From: Sodalis sp. Ffu
GTDB lineage: Bacteria; Pseudomonadota; Gammaproteobacteria; Enterobacterales; Enterobacteriaceae
Direction of reading: 5' to 3'
Length of the DNA stretch: 64,000 bases
NCBI GenBank assembly: GCA_024748595.1
Contig: CP072944.1
Span: 156,001-220,000 of the forward strand
The notes below the pieces were generated by a model that saw nothing but the letters and a program-made list of their open reading frames with translations, made no database searches and was not told the DNA's origin. Positions within the stretch are counted from its first letter, which is position 1; every line of letters starts with the position of its first letter. This document shows, piece by piece, positions 40,633 through 54,244 of this stretch. The translations under genes and the position numbers were made by a program.

Positions 40633-41902
40633 TGTTATCTAAGATTTTGACATAGGTGGAAGCACGCTGTTCCTCTATCCAGGTCTGTGACTTTTCAGCA
40701 AATTTGCGGTTGAACAGCAGACGGTATGCTTGATCTTTTTTCATTGCGTCGGTGCGATCTACATGACGGGTATCAATAAGCTGAATTAAGTGCCATCCAT
40801 AAGAGGAGCGTATTGGCGAGCTGATTTCACCTTTCTTTAAATGCATCAAAGCGTCGCGAAATGCTGAGTCAAAATTTTCGGTGGCGTTCCATCCCAGATC
40901 ACCGCCCTGACTAGCTGAACCAGGATCTTCTGATATCTGTTTGGCCGCGGTACTAAAATTAGTTCGTCCACTATTAATTTGTTGCGTGATATCCAGAAGT
41001 TTAGCGCGCGCCTGCTGATCAGTCATTACCACGGAGGTTTTCAGCAAAATATGCAATGTATGAACCTCGGTTAATGGAACTTTCTGATCGTTGTAGCGTA
41101 TGTCGTTAATCTTAAGAATATGGAATCCAACGTTGGATGGTATTGGGCCAATGATGCTGCCTTTTTTTGCGCCTTGCAAATATTCGGCTAACAAAATTGG
41201 CAATTTTTCTAGCTTACTCCACCCTATCTGGCCGCCTTTCAGCGTTTGGGTATCGGTAGAGTGTGTGATAATCAGCTTGGTAAAATCCTCGTCATTCTTG
41301 CTTTGTGTAACTAGGTATTTGGCCAGCGTTTTTGCTTTATCCACTTGATCTTGGGTTGGATTTTCTGGCAGCGGTATTAGGATATAGCTTAGGTTGAAGT
41401 CGGCACTGTCACTGGTCTCGGCAATCTGTTTGGTCAAGGATTCTATTTCTTGGGGCAGGATGATGATGCGCCGATGAACTTCGCCGTTGTGTACTTCGGA
41501 AATCAGCATTTTTTTACAGATCTGTGCGCGATAGGTATTGTAATCGGTGCCTAGATGGTTGCGTAGTTGATCGATGGTTATATGATTTTGGGCGGCAATA
41601 TTACTGATGGTTTGATCTAATTGATTTTTACTGACGGTGATATTAGCGCGTTGCGCCAGTTGAAGGATGATCATGTCCATAATCAGTCGGTCGAGAATTT
41701 GCCGGCGTAACGTTGCATCGTCAGGTAGTTGGTTGGCATATTGGGCGTTGAGTTTAATCGAATCTAGTAGTGTATTGATATCGCTTTCCAGGATGACACT
41801 ATTATCGACCACGGCGGCAATTTTATCCAGCATTTGCAGTGCTGCGATTGCGCTGTTGGCACACAGGGTAAAAGCAAGGATAAGTATTCTCCAATTTTTC
41901 AT
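40622..41902 (-). CDS. surA: Periplasmic chaperone / PPIase SurA
   Basis: Escorts unfolded outer-membrane proteins, including LptD, across the periplasm. The start is set at [11 protein letters not shown] (41902), matching E. coli MKNW. It has a signal peptide ending ANSAIA before [21 protein letters not shown]. There is an N-terminal chaperone domain, two parvulin domains (first with [10 protein letters not shown] and [13 protein letters not shown], second with [21 protein letters not shown] and [12 protein letters not shown]) and a C-terminal helix. It lies 59 bp after lptD. Both are retained, so outer-membrane assembly seems active. Confidence 0.97.
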   Translation of the reverse strand: MKNWRILILAFTLCANSAIAALQMLDKIAAVVDNSVILESDINTLLDSIKLNAQYANQLPDDATLRRQILDRLIMDMIILQLAQRANITVSKNQLDQTISNIAAQNHITIDQLRNHLGTDYNTYRAQICKKMLISEVHNGEVHRRIIILPQEIESLTKQIAETSDSADFNLSYILIPLPENPTQDQVDKAKTLAKYLVTQSKNDEDFTKLIITHSTDTQTLKGGQIGWSKLEKLPILLAEYLQGAKKGSIIGPIPSNVGFHILKINDIRYNDQKVPLTEVHTLHILLKTSVVMTDQQARAKLLDITQQINSGRTNFSTAAKQISEDPGSASQGGDLGWNATENFDSAFRDALMHLKKGEISSPIRSSYGWHLIQLIDTRHVDRTDAMKKDQAYRLLFNRKFAEKSQTWIEEQRASTYVKILDNNVQ

Positions 41903-41961
41903 GCTGTTTCCATATATTAGCCGCATATGTTGATTTAAGTTTGCGAGATAATAACACAGTA

Positions 41962-44307
41962 TTAAAATGTTTGTTGATAGGGTAGAATATCGGAGCTCAG
42001 CATCTTGTTTGTATTCAGGTTATAATTGTTGGTCAAACCACGCAATTCAATATTAAATATAACTTTATTGTCGTACTTGTTGGAATTGTAAGAGTTATCC
42101 CAGCCGGTAATTTTTCGTTTGTAGCCCATGTTGACTGCCCAGCAGCATGTGTTGTATTGCACTCCCACCAGTTGATTCGTCGACAGATTAGCTTTTGTAT
42201 CGTAATAATACGCACCAGTCAAAGACCAGTGGTCAATCATTGGCCAACGTCCGGTAATTCCGACCTGGGAAATGCCTTGTTGACAGCTAGGATGCGTAAT
42301 TTCCGGCAGCATCTGTTCAATGTATTTAGTACTTGCGTAACTGTAATTCAGTTGCAGGGAACGATCCTTATCGCGTCGATATTCCAGCACCGCATCACCA
42401 AGCACCAGGTTGTTGAGACGATTATCATATTGAACACAGCTATGGATGCTCCATTGATTGCTGATGCGCCAGTAGTTATTATGTGCCCAGATCACGCTGC
42501 CAGTTGTGTTATAATCATCCCAGGTGCCGGTGAGGTCACCTGTACGGGGCCGTGAGAAGTAGTAAATTTGACCTATGGAAGTGTTAAATAGTTCAGCCTG
42601 TTTATCATTGTAAATACGGGTGGTTATACCGCTCGCTAGCTGGTTAGCGGATGAGATACGGTCCACACCGCTGTAGGTGCGATCGCGGAATAGGCCTGTG
42701 TAGTCAGTCTGCAAAATGGTTGAATCATAAACGCCAATATTGTTTTGGTTACGATATGGTATATACAGATACTGTAGCTGCGGTTCTAGCGTCTGAGTGT
42801 ATCCTTGTGAGAAGTCTATATTTTGCTCGAATACTATTTTGCCGTTGGTTTGGAATTGCGGTAATATGCGGTTGACTGAATTTTTCAGATGACGTTGGGT
42901 ATTGGTAGTTTCGTTGTACTTTTCGATATTTTTCTGTTGATAGTGGGTCATCAACAATTTGGCTTCGATATTCAAATTGCCCCAATGGTTGGCCATTGGT
43001 AGCTTAATGGTTGGATAGATATGCAGTCGGGTTGTTTTAGGATATTCGTTATTAATATTTGTAAATTTTGCCGCTTGACTAAAAAACTTGAAGTCAAACA
43101 GTCCAAAATAATTGTTATAATAGGTGATATCCAACTGCGGGACGGCGCTGTAAGTGTTGTGCATAGTGGTGTTGAAGATTTGAAATCTTTTGTATAGCAA
43201 AACAGCATCCCAATTTAGGTCAGTATAGCCAAAACTAAACTTTTGTGAGACGTAACCGTTGGTATTATCGCTATATTTTGAGTTGAAATCATCGAAATAA
43301 TCGGAATCGCTGGTTTTGGTGTAGTCGATGTTAAAGCGCCATACTTTATCCATGATGCCGTTGTGTCGCCAGTAAAACAGCCAGCGATCGCTATTATTGT
43401 CGTTAGAATGGTAGCGATTATAAAGTCGGTCGCTTGGTAGCCAGTCAAATTCTATTAATCCTTGCCAAGGAAGGGTTAAGTAGTGGAACTCGGTCTGGAT
43501 TTGAGTACTGCGTTTGCTTATGTAATTCGGCGTGATAGTAGCGTCGTAGTTCGGCGCCATGTTAATATAGTAGGGTGCACTGAATTCAAATCCATTGCTG
43601 CTGCCGTATTTAAAGTTGGGAAGCAGGAAGCCAGAACGGCGTTTGTCTCCCATTGGTAGCTGCAGGTAAGGACTGTGGAATATAGACACTTTACCTATTT
43701 TGAAGCGCGCATTCCAAATTTCTGCCGTCTGCTCTTGACGATCGTAAATTATCTCAGATCCCACTACACTCCAACTGTTATCACCTGGTAGACATGTGGT
43801 GAAGCTGCCATTTTTCAGCACTGTATAGCGGTTATTGTCGCGTTGCTTCATGATATCTGCGTCGCCGCGGCCTTGTTGTCCCACCATCTGATAATTACCT
43901 TGATAAACGTCGGTATCTTTGGTATTAAGATTAACCCATGCCTTTATTCCTTTTAGTTTAATTTCATTATTGTAATAGTTAACATTGCCGCTTGCCGTGA
44001 TTGTGCGCTCTGATTCATTTTTATCGTTTTGCTGACGATGTAGCTGTACCTGATCAGCGGTTAGTGTACTATTGCCTTGTTTAATATCGACTTTACCAGA
44101 AAATAGCGCGGTTCCAGTATAATTGGCCTCAGCCTTATCTGCCTGAATATATACTGGCAGTTGATTAGGAGGATCAACTGTGACCAGCGGTTTAGTGTAG
44201 GATGGGATGCCTAGAAGGCATTGATCCAATAGTTTAGCCAGCGCGTGTTGATTATAGAGTGCCGTCCAGATCAGGCTGGCTAGCAGCGTGGAGAAATATT
44301 TTTTCAT
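41962..44307 (-). CDS. lptD: LPS-assembly outer membrane protein LptD
   Basis: Outer-membrane barrel that inserts LPS with LptE. The start is MKKYFSTLLASLIWTALY (44307, 781 residues; E. coli 784). The frame opens 24 codons earlier, but this Met begins a signal peptide ending QHALA. There is a periplasmic LptA-like domain (VDIKQGNSTLTADQVQLHRQ), then the barrel (GDKRRSGFLLPNFKYGSSNG, VWRFNIDYTKTSDSDYF). The four disulfide cysteines are present (LLDQCLLGI, TTCLPGD, NTCCWA). It leads the operon with surA. LPS is therefore probably still exported. Confidence 0.97.
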   Translation of the reverse strand: MKKYFSTLLASLIWTALYNQHALAKLLDQCLLGIPSYTKPLVTVDPPNQLPVYIQADKAEANYTGTALFSGKVDIKQGNSTLTADQVQLHRQQNDKNESERTITASGNVNYYNNEIKLKGIKAWVNLNTKDTDVYQGNYQMVGQQGRGDADIMKQRDNNRYTVLKNGSFTTCLPGDNSWSVVGSEIIYDRQEQTAEIWNARFKIGKVSIFHSPYLQLPMGDKRRSGFLLPNFKYGSSNGFEFSAPYYINMAPNYDATITPNYISKRSTQIQTEFHYLTLPWQGLIEFDWLPSDRLYNRYHSNDNNSDRWLFYWRHNGIMDKVWRFNIDYTKTSDSDYFDDFNSKYSDNTNGYVSQKFSFGYTDLNWDAVLLYKRFQIFNTTMHNTYSAVPQLDITYYNNYFGLFDFKFFSQAAKFTNINNEYPKTTRLHIYPTIKLPMANHWGNLNIEAKLLMTHYQQKNIEKYNETTNTQRHLKNSVNRILPQFQTNGKIVFEQNIDFSQGYTQTLEPQLQYLYIPYRNQNNIGVYDSTILQTDYTGLFRDRTYSGVDRISSANQLASGITTRIYNDKQAELFNTSIGQIYYFSRPRTGDLTGTWDDYNTTGSVIWAHNNYWRISNQWSIHSCVQYDNRLNNLVLGDAVLEYRRDKDRSLQLNYSYASTKYIEQMLPEITHPSCQQGISQVGITGRWPMIDHWSLTGAYYYDTKANLSTNQLVGVQYNTCCWAVNMGYKRKITGWDNSYNSNKYDNKVIFNIELRGLTNNYNLNTNKMLSSDILPYQQTF

Positions 44308-45106
44308 AAACGTTTTAGGTATTTTTATCCATGGTTTATAGAGATAAAAGGTTAGGATGCTATATATAATAGTACTCACCAGTGTTGCGCTAGTGTTAAA
44401 TATCGTAGTTTTGCTACGTACAGTTGGGCATTAAGGTCAAATGACAGGTATGATAATTCAAATTTGTACCAACAGCATGATAAATTGCTGAATAATGCGT
44501 ATTGAGAAACCACTGTTGAGCATTTTTTGGTTTAATGCCTAGCATTAATTTTGGAATATAGTGCTAGATTATTGATCGTCTATTATGTTGAAAATAAAAT
44601 TCAGTACGCCTTTAAGTAATGGCTTATTAGCCTAAATTCAATGGTCTAGTCATTGCATACGATATGCATAATACCAATTTGTTTAAGACACATATAACAA
44701 TTGTGCGGTAGTTTGAAAAATATTGTCATCAAGCTTTTTACGAAAGGCAAGGTCAGTATATTACTGCTGCGCATAGATCTGATCGCATTTCGTTAAATTT
44801 AGGTCATTTAAACCTGATCTGATAGAATATTTTTAGAAAACTAAATTTCGTCTACATTTATCGATGATGTATTTTTCGTTTCAAGAAGTTGTAGATCTTG
44901 GATATTGTGACCGGTGATATTGAACTGTAGGTAGTTTAAGCAGTTAGTCAATATTGATCGAGTGTGTTAAGTTCAAAATCGATATTATGAGGAGGATGGT
45001 GTGAAGATGATAATCTAGTATGATTATATTTTATTATTTTGTTCGTGTGTTTTGAATTTATTTCGATTGCGTCAATATAATATGAGTACTTTTATTGCGT
45101 GTCTGA
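44308..45106. other. Gap between lptD and thiQ
   Basis: About 800 bp. E. coli carries djlA, rluA, rapA, polB and the ara genes between these loci, and I could read no relic of them. The right part upstream of lptD presumably holds its promoter. No repeat-family member was recognised. Confidence 0.5.
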
Positions 45107-45859
45107 TTAACGGTTGGTCGACTTTTGTTGGACGTATGTGGGTGAAGGTGGCGCCGACGCTTTGATATCGATGCCGAGAATGGCCGATTCTGGGGCTTCA
45201 CCGCTAACTAGAGCCAGAGTAGGCCCGTCGTAGTAGATGCATCCATCAACCACAAGCAGAGTCCGCGGTGCCAGCCGCAACGCATCATCCAGATTATGTG
45301 ACACAATCATTAGTGTTAATTTTTGTGTCGCGCAAACTGTATTGAGTAACCGTAACATTTCGGCGCGTAACGCAGGATCTAGCGCTGAGAACGGCTCATC
45401 TAGCAGTAATATCGGCTGTTGGCGTACTAAGCAGCGTGCCAACGCTGTCCGTTGGCGTTGACCACCAGATAATGCTGCGGGTAGCCGATCCATTAATTTC
45501 TCTAGGCCCGCCTGCTGCGCTACCGCCAGGACCTGTTTCTGTTGCGCTGAGGTTAGGCGCAATCCAGGATGTAAACCCAATCCGATATTTTCTGCTACCG
45601 AAAGGTGGGCGAACAAGTTGTTATCCTGAAACAACATAGCAACTGGTCGTTGCGCTGGTGACGTCTGGTTGTGCAGTGCCCCATTCAGCCATAACCTGCC
45701 GCTTCGCAGCGGTAAAAATCCGGCGATCAGATTCAACAGAGTGCTTTTACCTGCACCACTCGGCCCGAGTACTGCTACCTTTTCACCAGGATGCAGTTGC
45801 AAATCAAAACGCATGAGTAAATAGCGGTAAAGCCAGGTTACTTTAATCAGTTTTATCAT
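45107..45859 (-). CDS. thiQ: Thiamine ABC transporter ATP-binding protein
   Basis: ATPase that powers import of thiamine and its phosphates. The start is ATG at 45859 ([14 protein letters not shown]) with GAGG upstream. It has Walker [20 protein letters not shown]-loop [13 protein letters not shown], signature [15 protein letters not shown], Walker [17 protein letters not shown] and switch His in [11 protein letters not shown]. It overlaps the thiP end by 17 bases. It is about 250 residues, some 18 longer than E. coli because of a C-terminal tail. Confidence 0.96.
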   Translation of the reverse strand: MIKLIKVTWLYRYLLMRFDLQLHPGEKVAVLGPSGAGKSTLLNLIAGFLPLRSGRLWLNGALHNQTSPAQRPVAMLFQDNNLFAHLSVAENIGLGLHPGLRLTSAQQKQVLAVAQQAGLEKLMDRLPAALSGGQRQRTALARCLVRQQPILLLDEPFSALDPALRAEMLRLLNTVCATQKLTLMIVSHNLDDALRLAPRTLLVVDGCIYYDGPTLALVSGEAPESAILGIDIKASAPPSPTYVQQKSTNR

Positions 45860-47618
45860 TGGACCTCGATAATTTTTCAATCATAGTGAACAATAGTAAA
45901 CAAAATACTAGGAGTAGTAACGCGGTCACCGCGCTATCCTGGTTGCGGTAGGAGCTTCTTTGTTGGTAAAGATAGAGGGGCAGAGTACGAAATTCTTCAT
46001 TGCCAAACAGTGCTATCACGCCAACATCTCCCAGTGATAAAACGCAGGCTAAGGCTAACGCTTGGCCCATTGGCCGGCGCAACGCGCGCCATTCTACTAG
46101 GCGTAATCGATTGAATCCGGTGATATTTAGCGAAAGACATAGATGGCCGTAGCGTTCCGCCACGTCCTGCATAGGACTTTCTAGCACTTTCAGCGCATAA
46201 GGGATGGTCATTAGCGCATTGACCAAGATCACCACCGATGCTGGTGATAAGGGCAACCGGCCGTTATCGCTGGCCAGTAAAAAGAATCCGGTAGCTAGTA
46301 CAATGCCGGGCATGGCTAGGATAACCATTCCGCTCAAATCTAGTAATTGGGCGCAGAATATCCGTTGGCGCAAACGTAGTTCGCGGCTGCTCCATAAAAG
46401 CATACAGGTCAGCAACAAGCACAGCAATCCGGCTGCACTAGCGATAACTAGTGAGGTAGAGAGTGCGCGCCATAGCTCTATTTGGGTCAGTACTATCGGT
46501 AGATCAGAGTTGATGCCGTCAAACACCACTGCCATTAACGGTGGCAATAAAAATAATATCGCCGCCAGGATAATCAAGCTATCTGCTAGCAGGCCTGTCA
46601 AGCTGTTTTGCCGGTCGCGCCAGCAGAGGGTATGCTGGGATTCGCCTACAGGCAAAGTGTCTCCCAGGATCTGGCTTAGTACTATCAGCCCCAAGCAGAT
46701 GACCATTTGTAATAGTGCTAGCAGCGCTGCGCGTCCTGCATCGAAGTCATAGTTAAGTGCTTGGTAGATAGCCAACTCGATGGTGGTGGCGCGCGGGCCT
46801 CCGCCCAATGCTAGCACTGTGACAAAGCTAGCGAAACAAAGCATAAATATCAGTGCTGCCGTCGGCAGCAATTGCCGGCGTAAATAAGGCCACTCAACCA
46901 AGCAGAAAAACTGGCCAATGGACATATCCAGTTGCGACGACAATTGTAGTTGTTCTACCGGAATCCTTTCTAGCGCCTGTAATAGCAGTCGTGTGGCTAG
47001 CGGTAGGTTAAAGAACACATGGGCTAGCAGGATGCCGCCTAAACCATAGGGAAAAAAATTGTATTCTAGATGCATCCAAGCGCACAGACGTGCTAGCCAC
47101 CCTTGGTGGCCAAAAACGCTCATGATGCCAAAGACACCCACCAGCACTGGCAATACCAGTGTCATGGTGCAAAAGCGAAGCAACAGTGTGCGCCCAGGAA
47201 AACGACGATGATAAAGTGCCCGTGCTAGAGCGACTGCTGGTAAAGTGGCAAAGCATGCTGATAGCAACGCTTGTAGGAATGTAAAACTCACGACATGCCA
47301 CAAATATCTATCTTCCAACAGATGGTTCCAAGGGTGAGTCGGTGCATGGCGCCACAGAGAGCTAAATGTGATAAGCGCGATAAGAATGATAAACAGGGCT
47401 ACCAGCAGCCCGGGCCATAGCCAATGTGGTAACAGGCAGGCAACTGTAATGGGCACCTTGGTTGTAGGGTCGCGCCCACGGAAGCAATGACCAGAACCAC
47501 TAGGTCTACTGATTCGAGAACGCAAAGCTGATATGATTTTCACCGTTAGATAGGTTAACGTGTTTCCACCATGGTGCTGATAGTTAACGTTCATCGACGG
47601 ATGACAGCACGTTGCCAC
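45843..47618 (-). CDS. thiP: Thiamine ABC transporter permease, with N-terminal insertion
   Basis: Inner-membrane permease with two homologous halves and about 12 membrane segments. Family stretches include LILPVLVAVFG-like [57 protein letters not shown] and [15 protein letters not shown]. The homologous start is GTG at 47618 (VATCCHPS against E. coli MATRRQPL), inside the thiB 3' end as in E. coli. About 46 extra residues follow before LLPHWLWPG resumes the alignment. An ATG at 47594 overlaps the thiB TGA, and a GTG at 47456 would skip the insertion, so the start is open. The frame is intact. Confidence 0.9.
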   Translation of the reverse strand: MATCCHPSMNVNYQHHGGNTLTYLTVKIISALRSRISRPSGSGHCFRGRDPTTKVPITVACLLPHWLWPGLLVALFIILIALITFSSLWRHAPTHPWNHLLEDRYLWHVVSFTFLQALLSACFATLPAVALARALYHRRFPGRTLLLRFCTMTLVLPVLVGVFGIMSVFGHQGWLARLCAWMHLEYNFFPYGLGGILLAHVFFNLPLATRLLLQALERIPVEQLQLSSQLDMSIGQFFCLVEWPYLRRQLLPTAALIFMLCFASFVTVLALGGGPRATTIELAIYQALNYDFDAGRAALLALLQMVICLGLIVLSQILGDTLPVGESQHTLCWRDRQNSLTGLLADSLIILAAILFLLPPLMAVVFDGINSDLPIVLTQIELWRALSTSLVIASAAGLLCLLLTCMLLWSSRELRLRQRIFCAQLLDLSGMVILAMPGIVLATGFFLLASDNGRLPLSPASVVILVNALMTIPYALKVLESPMQDVAERYGHLCLSLNITGFNRLRLVEWRALRRPMGQALALACVLSLGDVGVIALFGNEEFRTLPLYLYQQRSSYRNQDSAVTALLLLVFCLLLFTMIEKLSRSNDKTD

Positions 47619-48574
47619 TGTTCTACCCAACCAGCGCGCCCGCTGGCGACCTGTTGTGGGATAAAACTCAGAGTTTGTGGCGGGGGTTGATCAAAGCCTG
47701 CCGGCAGTTCTAGAGAAATTACCGGATACATCCAGTTCCCGGTGGGAATGGTCTGTTGGAATGCTGGCGAAATCATAAATTGCAAAAATGCATGGGCCAG
47801 GTTCTGTTGCTTGCTAGCTTTTAATTGTGCGGCAACTTCTACCTGTTGATAGTGCCCTTCATTGAATACGGCTGCCGCGTATTGATCTTTTTTCTTTTCA
47901 ATAAAATGATATACAGGAGATGTGGTATAGCTGAGTACCATATCCGCCTCTCCTTTTAGGAACAGACCATAGGCTTCGCTCCAGCCTTTTGTGACGGTGA
48001 TAGTTTTTCGCGCCAATTTTTGCCAAGCTGCGGGCGCTTCGTCTCCGTAGATTTTATTCATCCATAACAGCAAACCGAACCCAGGCGTGCTTGTACGCGG
48101 ATCTTCATAGATAATTTTTAGCGTAGAGGGGCTATTAACTAGTTCATGCAGGCTGTGGGGAGGATTTTTTAGTTTAGTTTTATCATAAATGAATGCAAAA
48201 TAGCCATAATCATAAGGCAAAAAGGTCGTATTATGCCAGCCGCCAGGCAGCGTCAACACGCTATTATCTATGTCATGAGGAGCGAATAATCCGGTATTTT
48301 GCGCCGCTTGTAGTAGATTATTGTCCAGACCCAGTACAATATCGGCCTTGCTGTTGTTGCCTTCCATGCGTAATCGGTTGAGCAATGCTACGCCATTCTC
48401 CAACGTTATAAATTTCAGTTTGCAGTAACATTGGCTTTCGAATGCTTTTTTCACGGTAGGTCCCGGTCCCCATTCAGAAGAGAACGAGTCATAGGTGTAA
48501 ACTATTAATGTGGATTTGGCTAATGTTGGTACGGTGGCGACCAGCAACAAATAGAATAAGCATTTTTTTAACAC
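47591..48574 (-). CDS. thiB: Thiamine-binding periplasmic protein
   Basis: Also called TbpA. It is the periplasmic receptor for thiamine, TMP and TPP. The 327 residues equal E. coli TbpA. GTG start at 48574 with AGGAG seven bases upstream, then a signal peptide MLKKCLFYLLLVATVPTLAK. Mature motifs include YTYDSFSSEWGPGPTVKKAF, GNNSKADIVLGLDNNLL, YGYFAFIYDK, TKGWSEAYGLFLKGEAD and PTGNWMYP. It is first in thiBPQ, behind a TPP riboswitch. Import fits a cell without thiamine synthesis, though synthesis genes elsewhere are not excluded. Confidence 0.97.
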   Translation of the reverse strand: MLKKCLFYLLLVATVPTLAKSTLIVYTYDSFSSEWGPGPTVKKAFESQCYCKLKFITLENGVALLNRLRMEGNNSKADIVLGLDNNLLQAAQNTGLFAPHDIDNSVLTLPGGWHNTTFLPYDYGYFAFIYDKTKLKNPPHSLHELVNSPSTLKIIYEDPRTSTPGFGLLLWMNKIYGDEAPAAWQKLARKTITVTKGWSEAYGLFLKGEADMVLSYTTSPVYHFIEKKKDQYAAAVFNEGHYQQVEVAAQLKASKQQNLAHAFLQFMISPAFQQTIPTGNWMYPVISLELPAGFDQPPPQTLSFIPQQVASGRAGWVEQWQRAVIRR

Positions 48575-48622
48575 TTTACACTCCTGAGAAAAAGGTGGTA
48601 AAGGCCCTTGAGGCAGCAGTAT

Positions 48623-48726
48623 GTTTTCTCAAAACCCTTGGCTGGTATTAACCAGAAAATCAGGTTTGAGGATACTCTCTCATCTTGAGTTGTGCCAGAA
48701 GAAAGCTTTGGAGTTTTGTTGAGAAC
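48623..48726 (-). promoter_or_regulatory. TPP riboswitch (THI element) of thiBPQ
   Basis: On the minus strand before thiB, GTTCTCAAC and TTTTGAGAA close a P1-like stem. Inside are GATGAGAG (consensus CTGAGA), AAACCTGAT, CTGGTTAATACCAG and CCAAGGG, in the order of the THI box. Differences from consensus are an A for the first C of CTGAGA and three extra T between CTGAT and CTGG. The element ends about 50 bp before the thiB start, so control by sequestering the AGGAG is the likely mode. Confidence 0.8.
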
Positions 48727-49446
48727 AAAAACTATTGTAAACGCTGAGCGTATATAGTTAACAGTCAATCCTTAATAGCGCGCTAAAAAGAGAGTCGGTA
48801 AAACTATTTTATCGCTGTCGGCGTTGATAGTTGTCCAGGTGTGCGAAGGGATAGCTGTAAGGGATCACTGGGGTATGAGTAAAATCCGGAGTTTTTGCTA
48901 TTTTGCAGGTAACATTATCGTCAGTAAAATTTAAGTCATTGGCTCGTTCAGACAAATATCCAGCATATTGATCGGTTATGAGGTAGACTGTATACGATAG
49001 AACAACGTATTTTCAATAAGCACAACAACGACTGAATGGCGTTGTCGGAATTTATCTTATGGGTCATGATAAAGCCTATTGTAGGGCGCAACCATAGAAA
49101 GTTTAGTGTTTGCCAGTGATGTTTGATTCGCTTTTAGTTTTTTATTTTCCGTGCGTTAAGTTGCTTATAGTTTGCTGGAAGATATGATTATTTGATGATG
49201 TATGGGGACAGAGTAGCAAATTGCTAGCAGCCTGTAGTGAGAATCTAAAGTATTTGCTTAACCTCGGGCTTTGATGAAGTCGGGCTTTGATGAAGACGTC
49301 GGATATTGATAGAGGTGCCAGATTTTTGCTTACAACGGAGAAGCCGAGGTAAATATTAGGTGTAGGGAAGGATGCTCAAGTTTATCTTTATTAATGTGAT
49401 GGCAGTTATGTCTTGAGGCATAAAACTGAAATTTTTCTTCAGGCCA
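48727..49446. other. Gap between thiB and leuD
   Basis: About 720 bp. E. coli has sgrR, sgrS and setA here. I could not read them. On the minus strand a frame without an obvious start stays open for 67 codons (49012-48812) and ends PYSYPFAHLDNYQRRQR, which looks protein-like but is not recognised. A 16-bp tandem duplication lies at 49265-49296. Confidence 0.5.
49265..49296 (+). repeat. 16-bp tandem duplication
   Basis: CGGGCTTTGATGAAGT followed directly by CGGGCTTTGATGAAGA, matching at 15 of 16 positions, in gene-free DNA. Confidence 0.9.
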
Positions 49447-50046
49447 TTAGTTTAAAAATGCCGGCAAGTGGCTTTCATAGACGCTGATGGCATCGTCATG
49501 CATTAGCGTTAGCCCGATATTATCAAGGCCGTTAAGCATGCAGTTGCGAAAAAAATCATTTATTTGAAAGGGATAAACTTTATTCCCAGCAAGGATTTGT
49601 TGAATCTCTAGATCGATAGTAAAGGTCATAATTTTTTGCGCCGTCACTTGCTTAAACAATTCATCCACCTGCTCCTCCGGAAGCGTAATGAGTAGAAGCT
49701 GGTTATTAAAGCTATTAATATAAAAAATATCGGCAAAGCTTGATGCTATTATTGCATGAAAGCCGTAATCAGTGAGCGCCCATTGTGCATGCTCACGTGA
49801 TGAGCCACAGCCAAAGTTTTCCCGGGCTAGCAGAATACTAGAGCCGCGGTAACATGGTTGATTTAGCACAAAGTCTGGATTTGGTTGACCTGCATCATTA
49901 AGAAAACGCCAATTGTTGAATAGATGCTGGCCAAAACCAGTGCGAGTTACTTTTTGTAAAAACTGTTTGGGTATAATGGTATCAGTATCCACGTTCGCGG
50001 CATCAAGTGGCACTACGATGCCGGTATGTTTGGTAAATCTTTTCAT
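49447..50046 (-). CDS. leuD: 3-isopropylmalate dehydratase small subunit
   Basis: Forms isopropylmalate isomerase with LeuC, the second leucine step. The 199 residues (E. coli 201) begin [20 protein letters not shown] with [32 protein letters not shown] and [17 protein letters not shown]. It is last in leuABCD, 15 bp after leuC. No damage is visible. Confidence 0.97.
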   Translation of the reverse strand: MKRFTKHTGIVVPLDAANVDTDTIIPKQFLQKVTRTGFGQHLFNNWRFLNDAGQPNPDFVLNQPCYRGSSILLARENFGCGSSREHAQWALTDYGFHAIIASSFADIFYINSFNNQLLLITLPEEQVDELFKQVTAQKIMTFTIDLEIQQILAGNKVYPFQINDFFRNCMLNGLDNIGLTLMHDDAISVYESHLPAFLN

Positions 50047-50061
50047 TTTGGGTTCCTTAAT

Positions 50062-51456
50062 TTATTTGCGGATATCGGCGAAACAGCCAGCAATTGCTGC
50101 TGATGCTGCCATGGCAGGACTGACTAAATGGGTGCGGCCGCCACGTCCTTGGCGGCCTTCAAAGTTGCGGTTACTAGTGGAGGCGCAACGTTCATTAGGG
50201 CTAAGGCGATCATTGTTCATTGCCAGACACATGGAGCATCCTGGCAGACGCCATTCAAAACCAGCTTCGATAAATATTTTGTCCAGTCCCTCTGCTTCTG
50301 CCTGCGCTTTCACCGGACTGGAGCCCGGCACTACGATTGCCTGTACACCAGCGGCGACTCGGTGGCCACAAGCAATAGCGGCGGCGGCGCGTAAATCCTC
50401 AATGCGTGAGTTGGTACATGAACCGATAAATACCTTATCGATGGTGACATCTGTCAGAAAAATCCCAGGTTTTAAATCCATATAGGCCAGTGCTCTAGCA
50501 GCGGAATTACGTTCCATCGGGTTGCTGAACGATTCCGGCTCCGGTATCCGTTGGTTGATGGCAATCACCTGACTGGGATTGGTACCCCAGGTTACCTGGG
50601 GAGCAATTTCGGCGGCTTCAACGGTAAGAATCTTGTCAAAATGGGCGTCTTCGTCGGATTTTAGTGTGTCCCAGTAGCACACTGCTTGATGCCAATGTTC
50701 GCCTTTCGGTGAGAACTGACGATTTTTCAAATAGGCGTAGGTGGAGGCGTCGGGTGCTACTAGACCTGACTTGGAGCCCATTTCGATTGCCATATTGCAT
50801 AGGGTCATGCGGCCTTCCATACTTAAATCGCGAACAGTATTGCCGAAAAATTCCACTATATGGCCGGCTCCGCCGGCGGTACCGATTTTGCCGATGATCG
50901 CCATCGCGATATCTTTGGCGGTAATTCCAGGGGCGGCGTTGCCGGTGACTTCTACTTTCATCGTTTTGGCTCGTCCCTGTTTCAGGGTCTGGGTTGCTAG
51001 CACATGTTCCACTTCTGATGTCCCGATGCCGAACGCCAACGCGCCGAAGGCTCCATGAGTGGCAGTATGAGAGTCACCGCAGACTATGGTCATTCCTGGC
51101 AGCGTCATGCCCTGCTCTGGGCCAATTACGTGCACGATACCTTGATAGGGGTGATGTAGATCATATAGTTGAACTCCGAACTCCGAGCAGTTTTTAATTA
51201 ACTCCTGCATTTGAATGCGGGCCATCTCGCCAGAGGCGTTGATGTCTTTGGTTTGAGTGGATACGTTATGATCCATGGTGGCAAAAGTTTTACCAGGCTG
51301 ACGAATCGGGCGCTTTTTATCCCGAAGACCGTCGAACGCCTGTGGCGAAGTTACTTCGTGTATTAAATGGCGGTCTATATATAACAGCGGTATTTCATGC
51401 TCTATTTCATAGACGATATGTGCATCATATAATTTTTGGTATAACGACTTACCCAT
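50062..51456 (-). CDS. leuC: 3-isopropylmalate dehydratase large subunit
   Basis: Aconitase-family 4Fe-4S enzyme subunit. The 464 residues (E. coli 466) keep the cluster cysteines in [15 protein letters not shown] and [10 protein letters not shown], and the segments [20 protein letters not shown] and [13 protein letters not shown]. The C-terminal [20 protein letters not shown] is typical. It lies 5 bp after leuB and partners LeuD. Confidence 0.98.
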   Translation of the reverse strand: MGKSLYQKLYDAHIVYEIEHEIPLLYIDRHLIHEVTSPQAFDGLRDKKRPIRQPGKTFATMDHNVSTQTKDINASGEMARIQMQELIKNCSEFGVQLYDLHHPYQGIVHVIGPEQGMTLPGMTIVCGDSHTATHGAFGALAFGIGTSEVEHVLATQTLKQGRAKTMKVEVTGNAAPGITAKDIAMAIIGKIGTAGGAGHIVEFFGNTVRDLSMEGRMTLCNMAIEMGSKSGLVAPDASTYAYLKNRQFSPKGEHWHQAVCYWDTLKSDEDAHFDKILTVEAAEIAPQVTWGTNPSQVIAINQRIPEPESFSNPMERNSAARALAYMDLKPGIFLTDVTIDKVFIGSCTNSRIEDLRAAAAIACGHRVAAGVQAIVVPGSSPVKAQAEAEGLDKIFIEAGFEWRLPGCSMCLAMNNDRLSPNERCASTSNRNFEGRQGRGGRTHLVSPAMAASAAIAGCFADIRK

Positions 51457-51461
51457 GTTAT

Positions 51462-54130
<2,669 letters not shown>

Positions 54131-54171
54131 AGTTGATCCTTTTCCTATGGATTTTTGTGCCCGGCAGACAT

Positions 54172-54198
54172 AAAAAAACCCGGCAGGGTGCGGGTTTT
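54172..54198 (-). terminator. leu operon attenuator terminator
   Basis: The minus strand reads AAAACCCG, an 8-base loop, CGGGTTTT and further T residues (7 T in all), about 45 bp before leuA. This is an intrinsic terminator in the position of the E. coli leu attenuator and very like it in sequence. It sits downstream of a Leu-containing leader frame. Confidence 0.85.
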
Positions 54199-54244
54199 AA
54201 TCTGGAGTACCCCGAATTCAGTTTTGAATCCCGTGTACTTCTTA

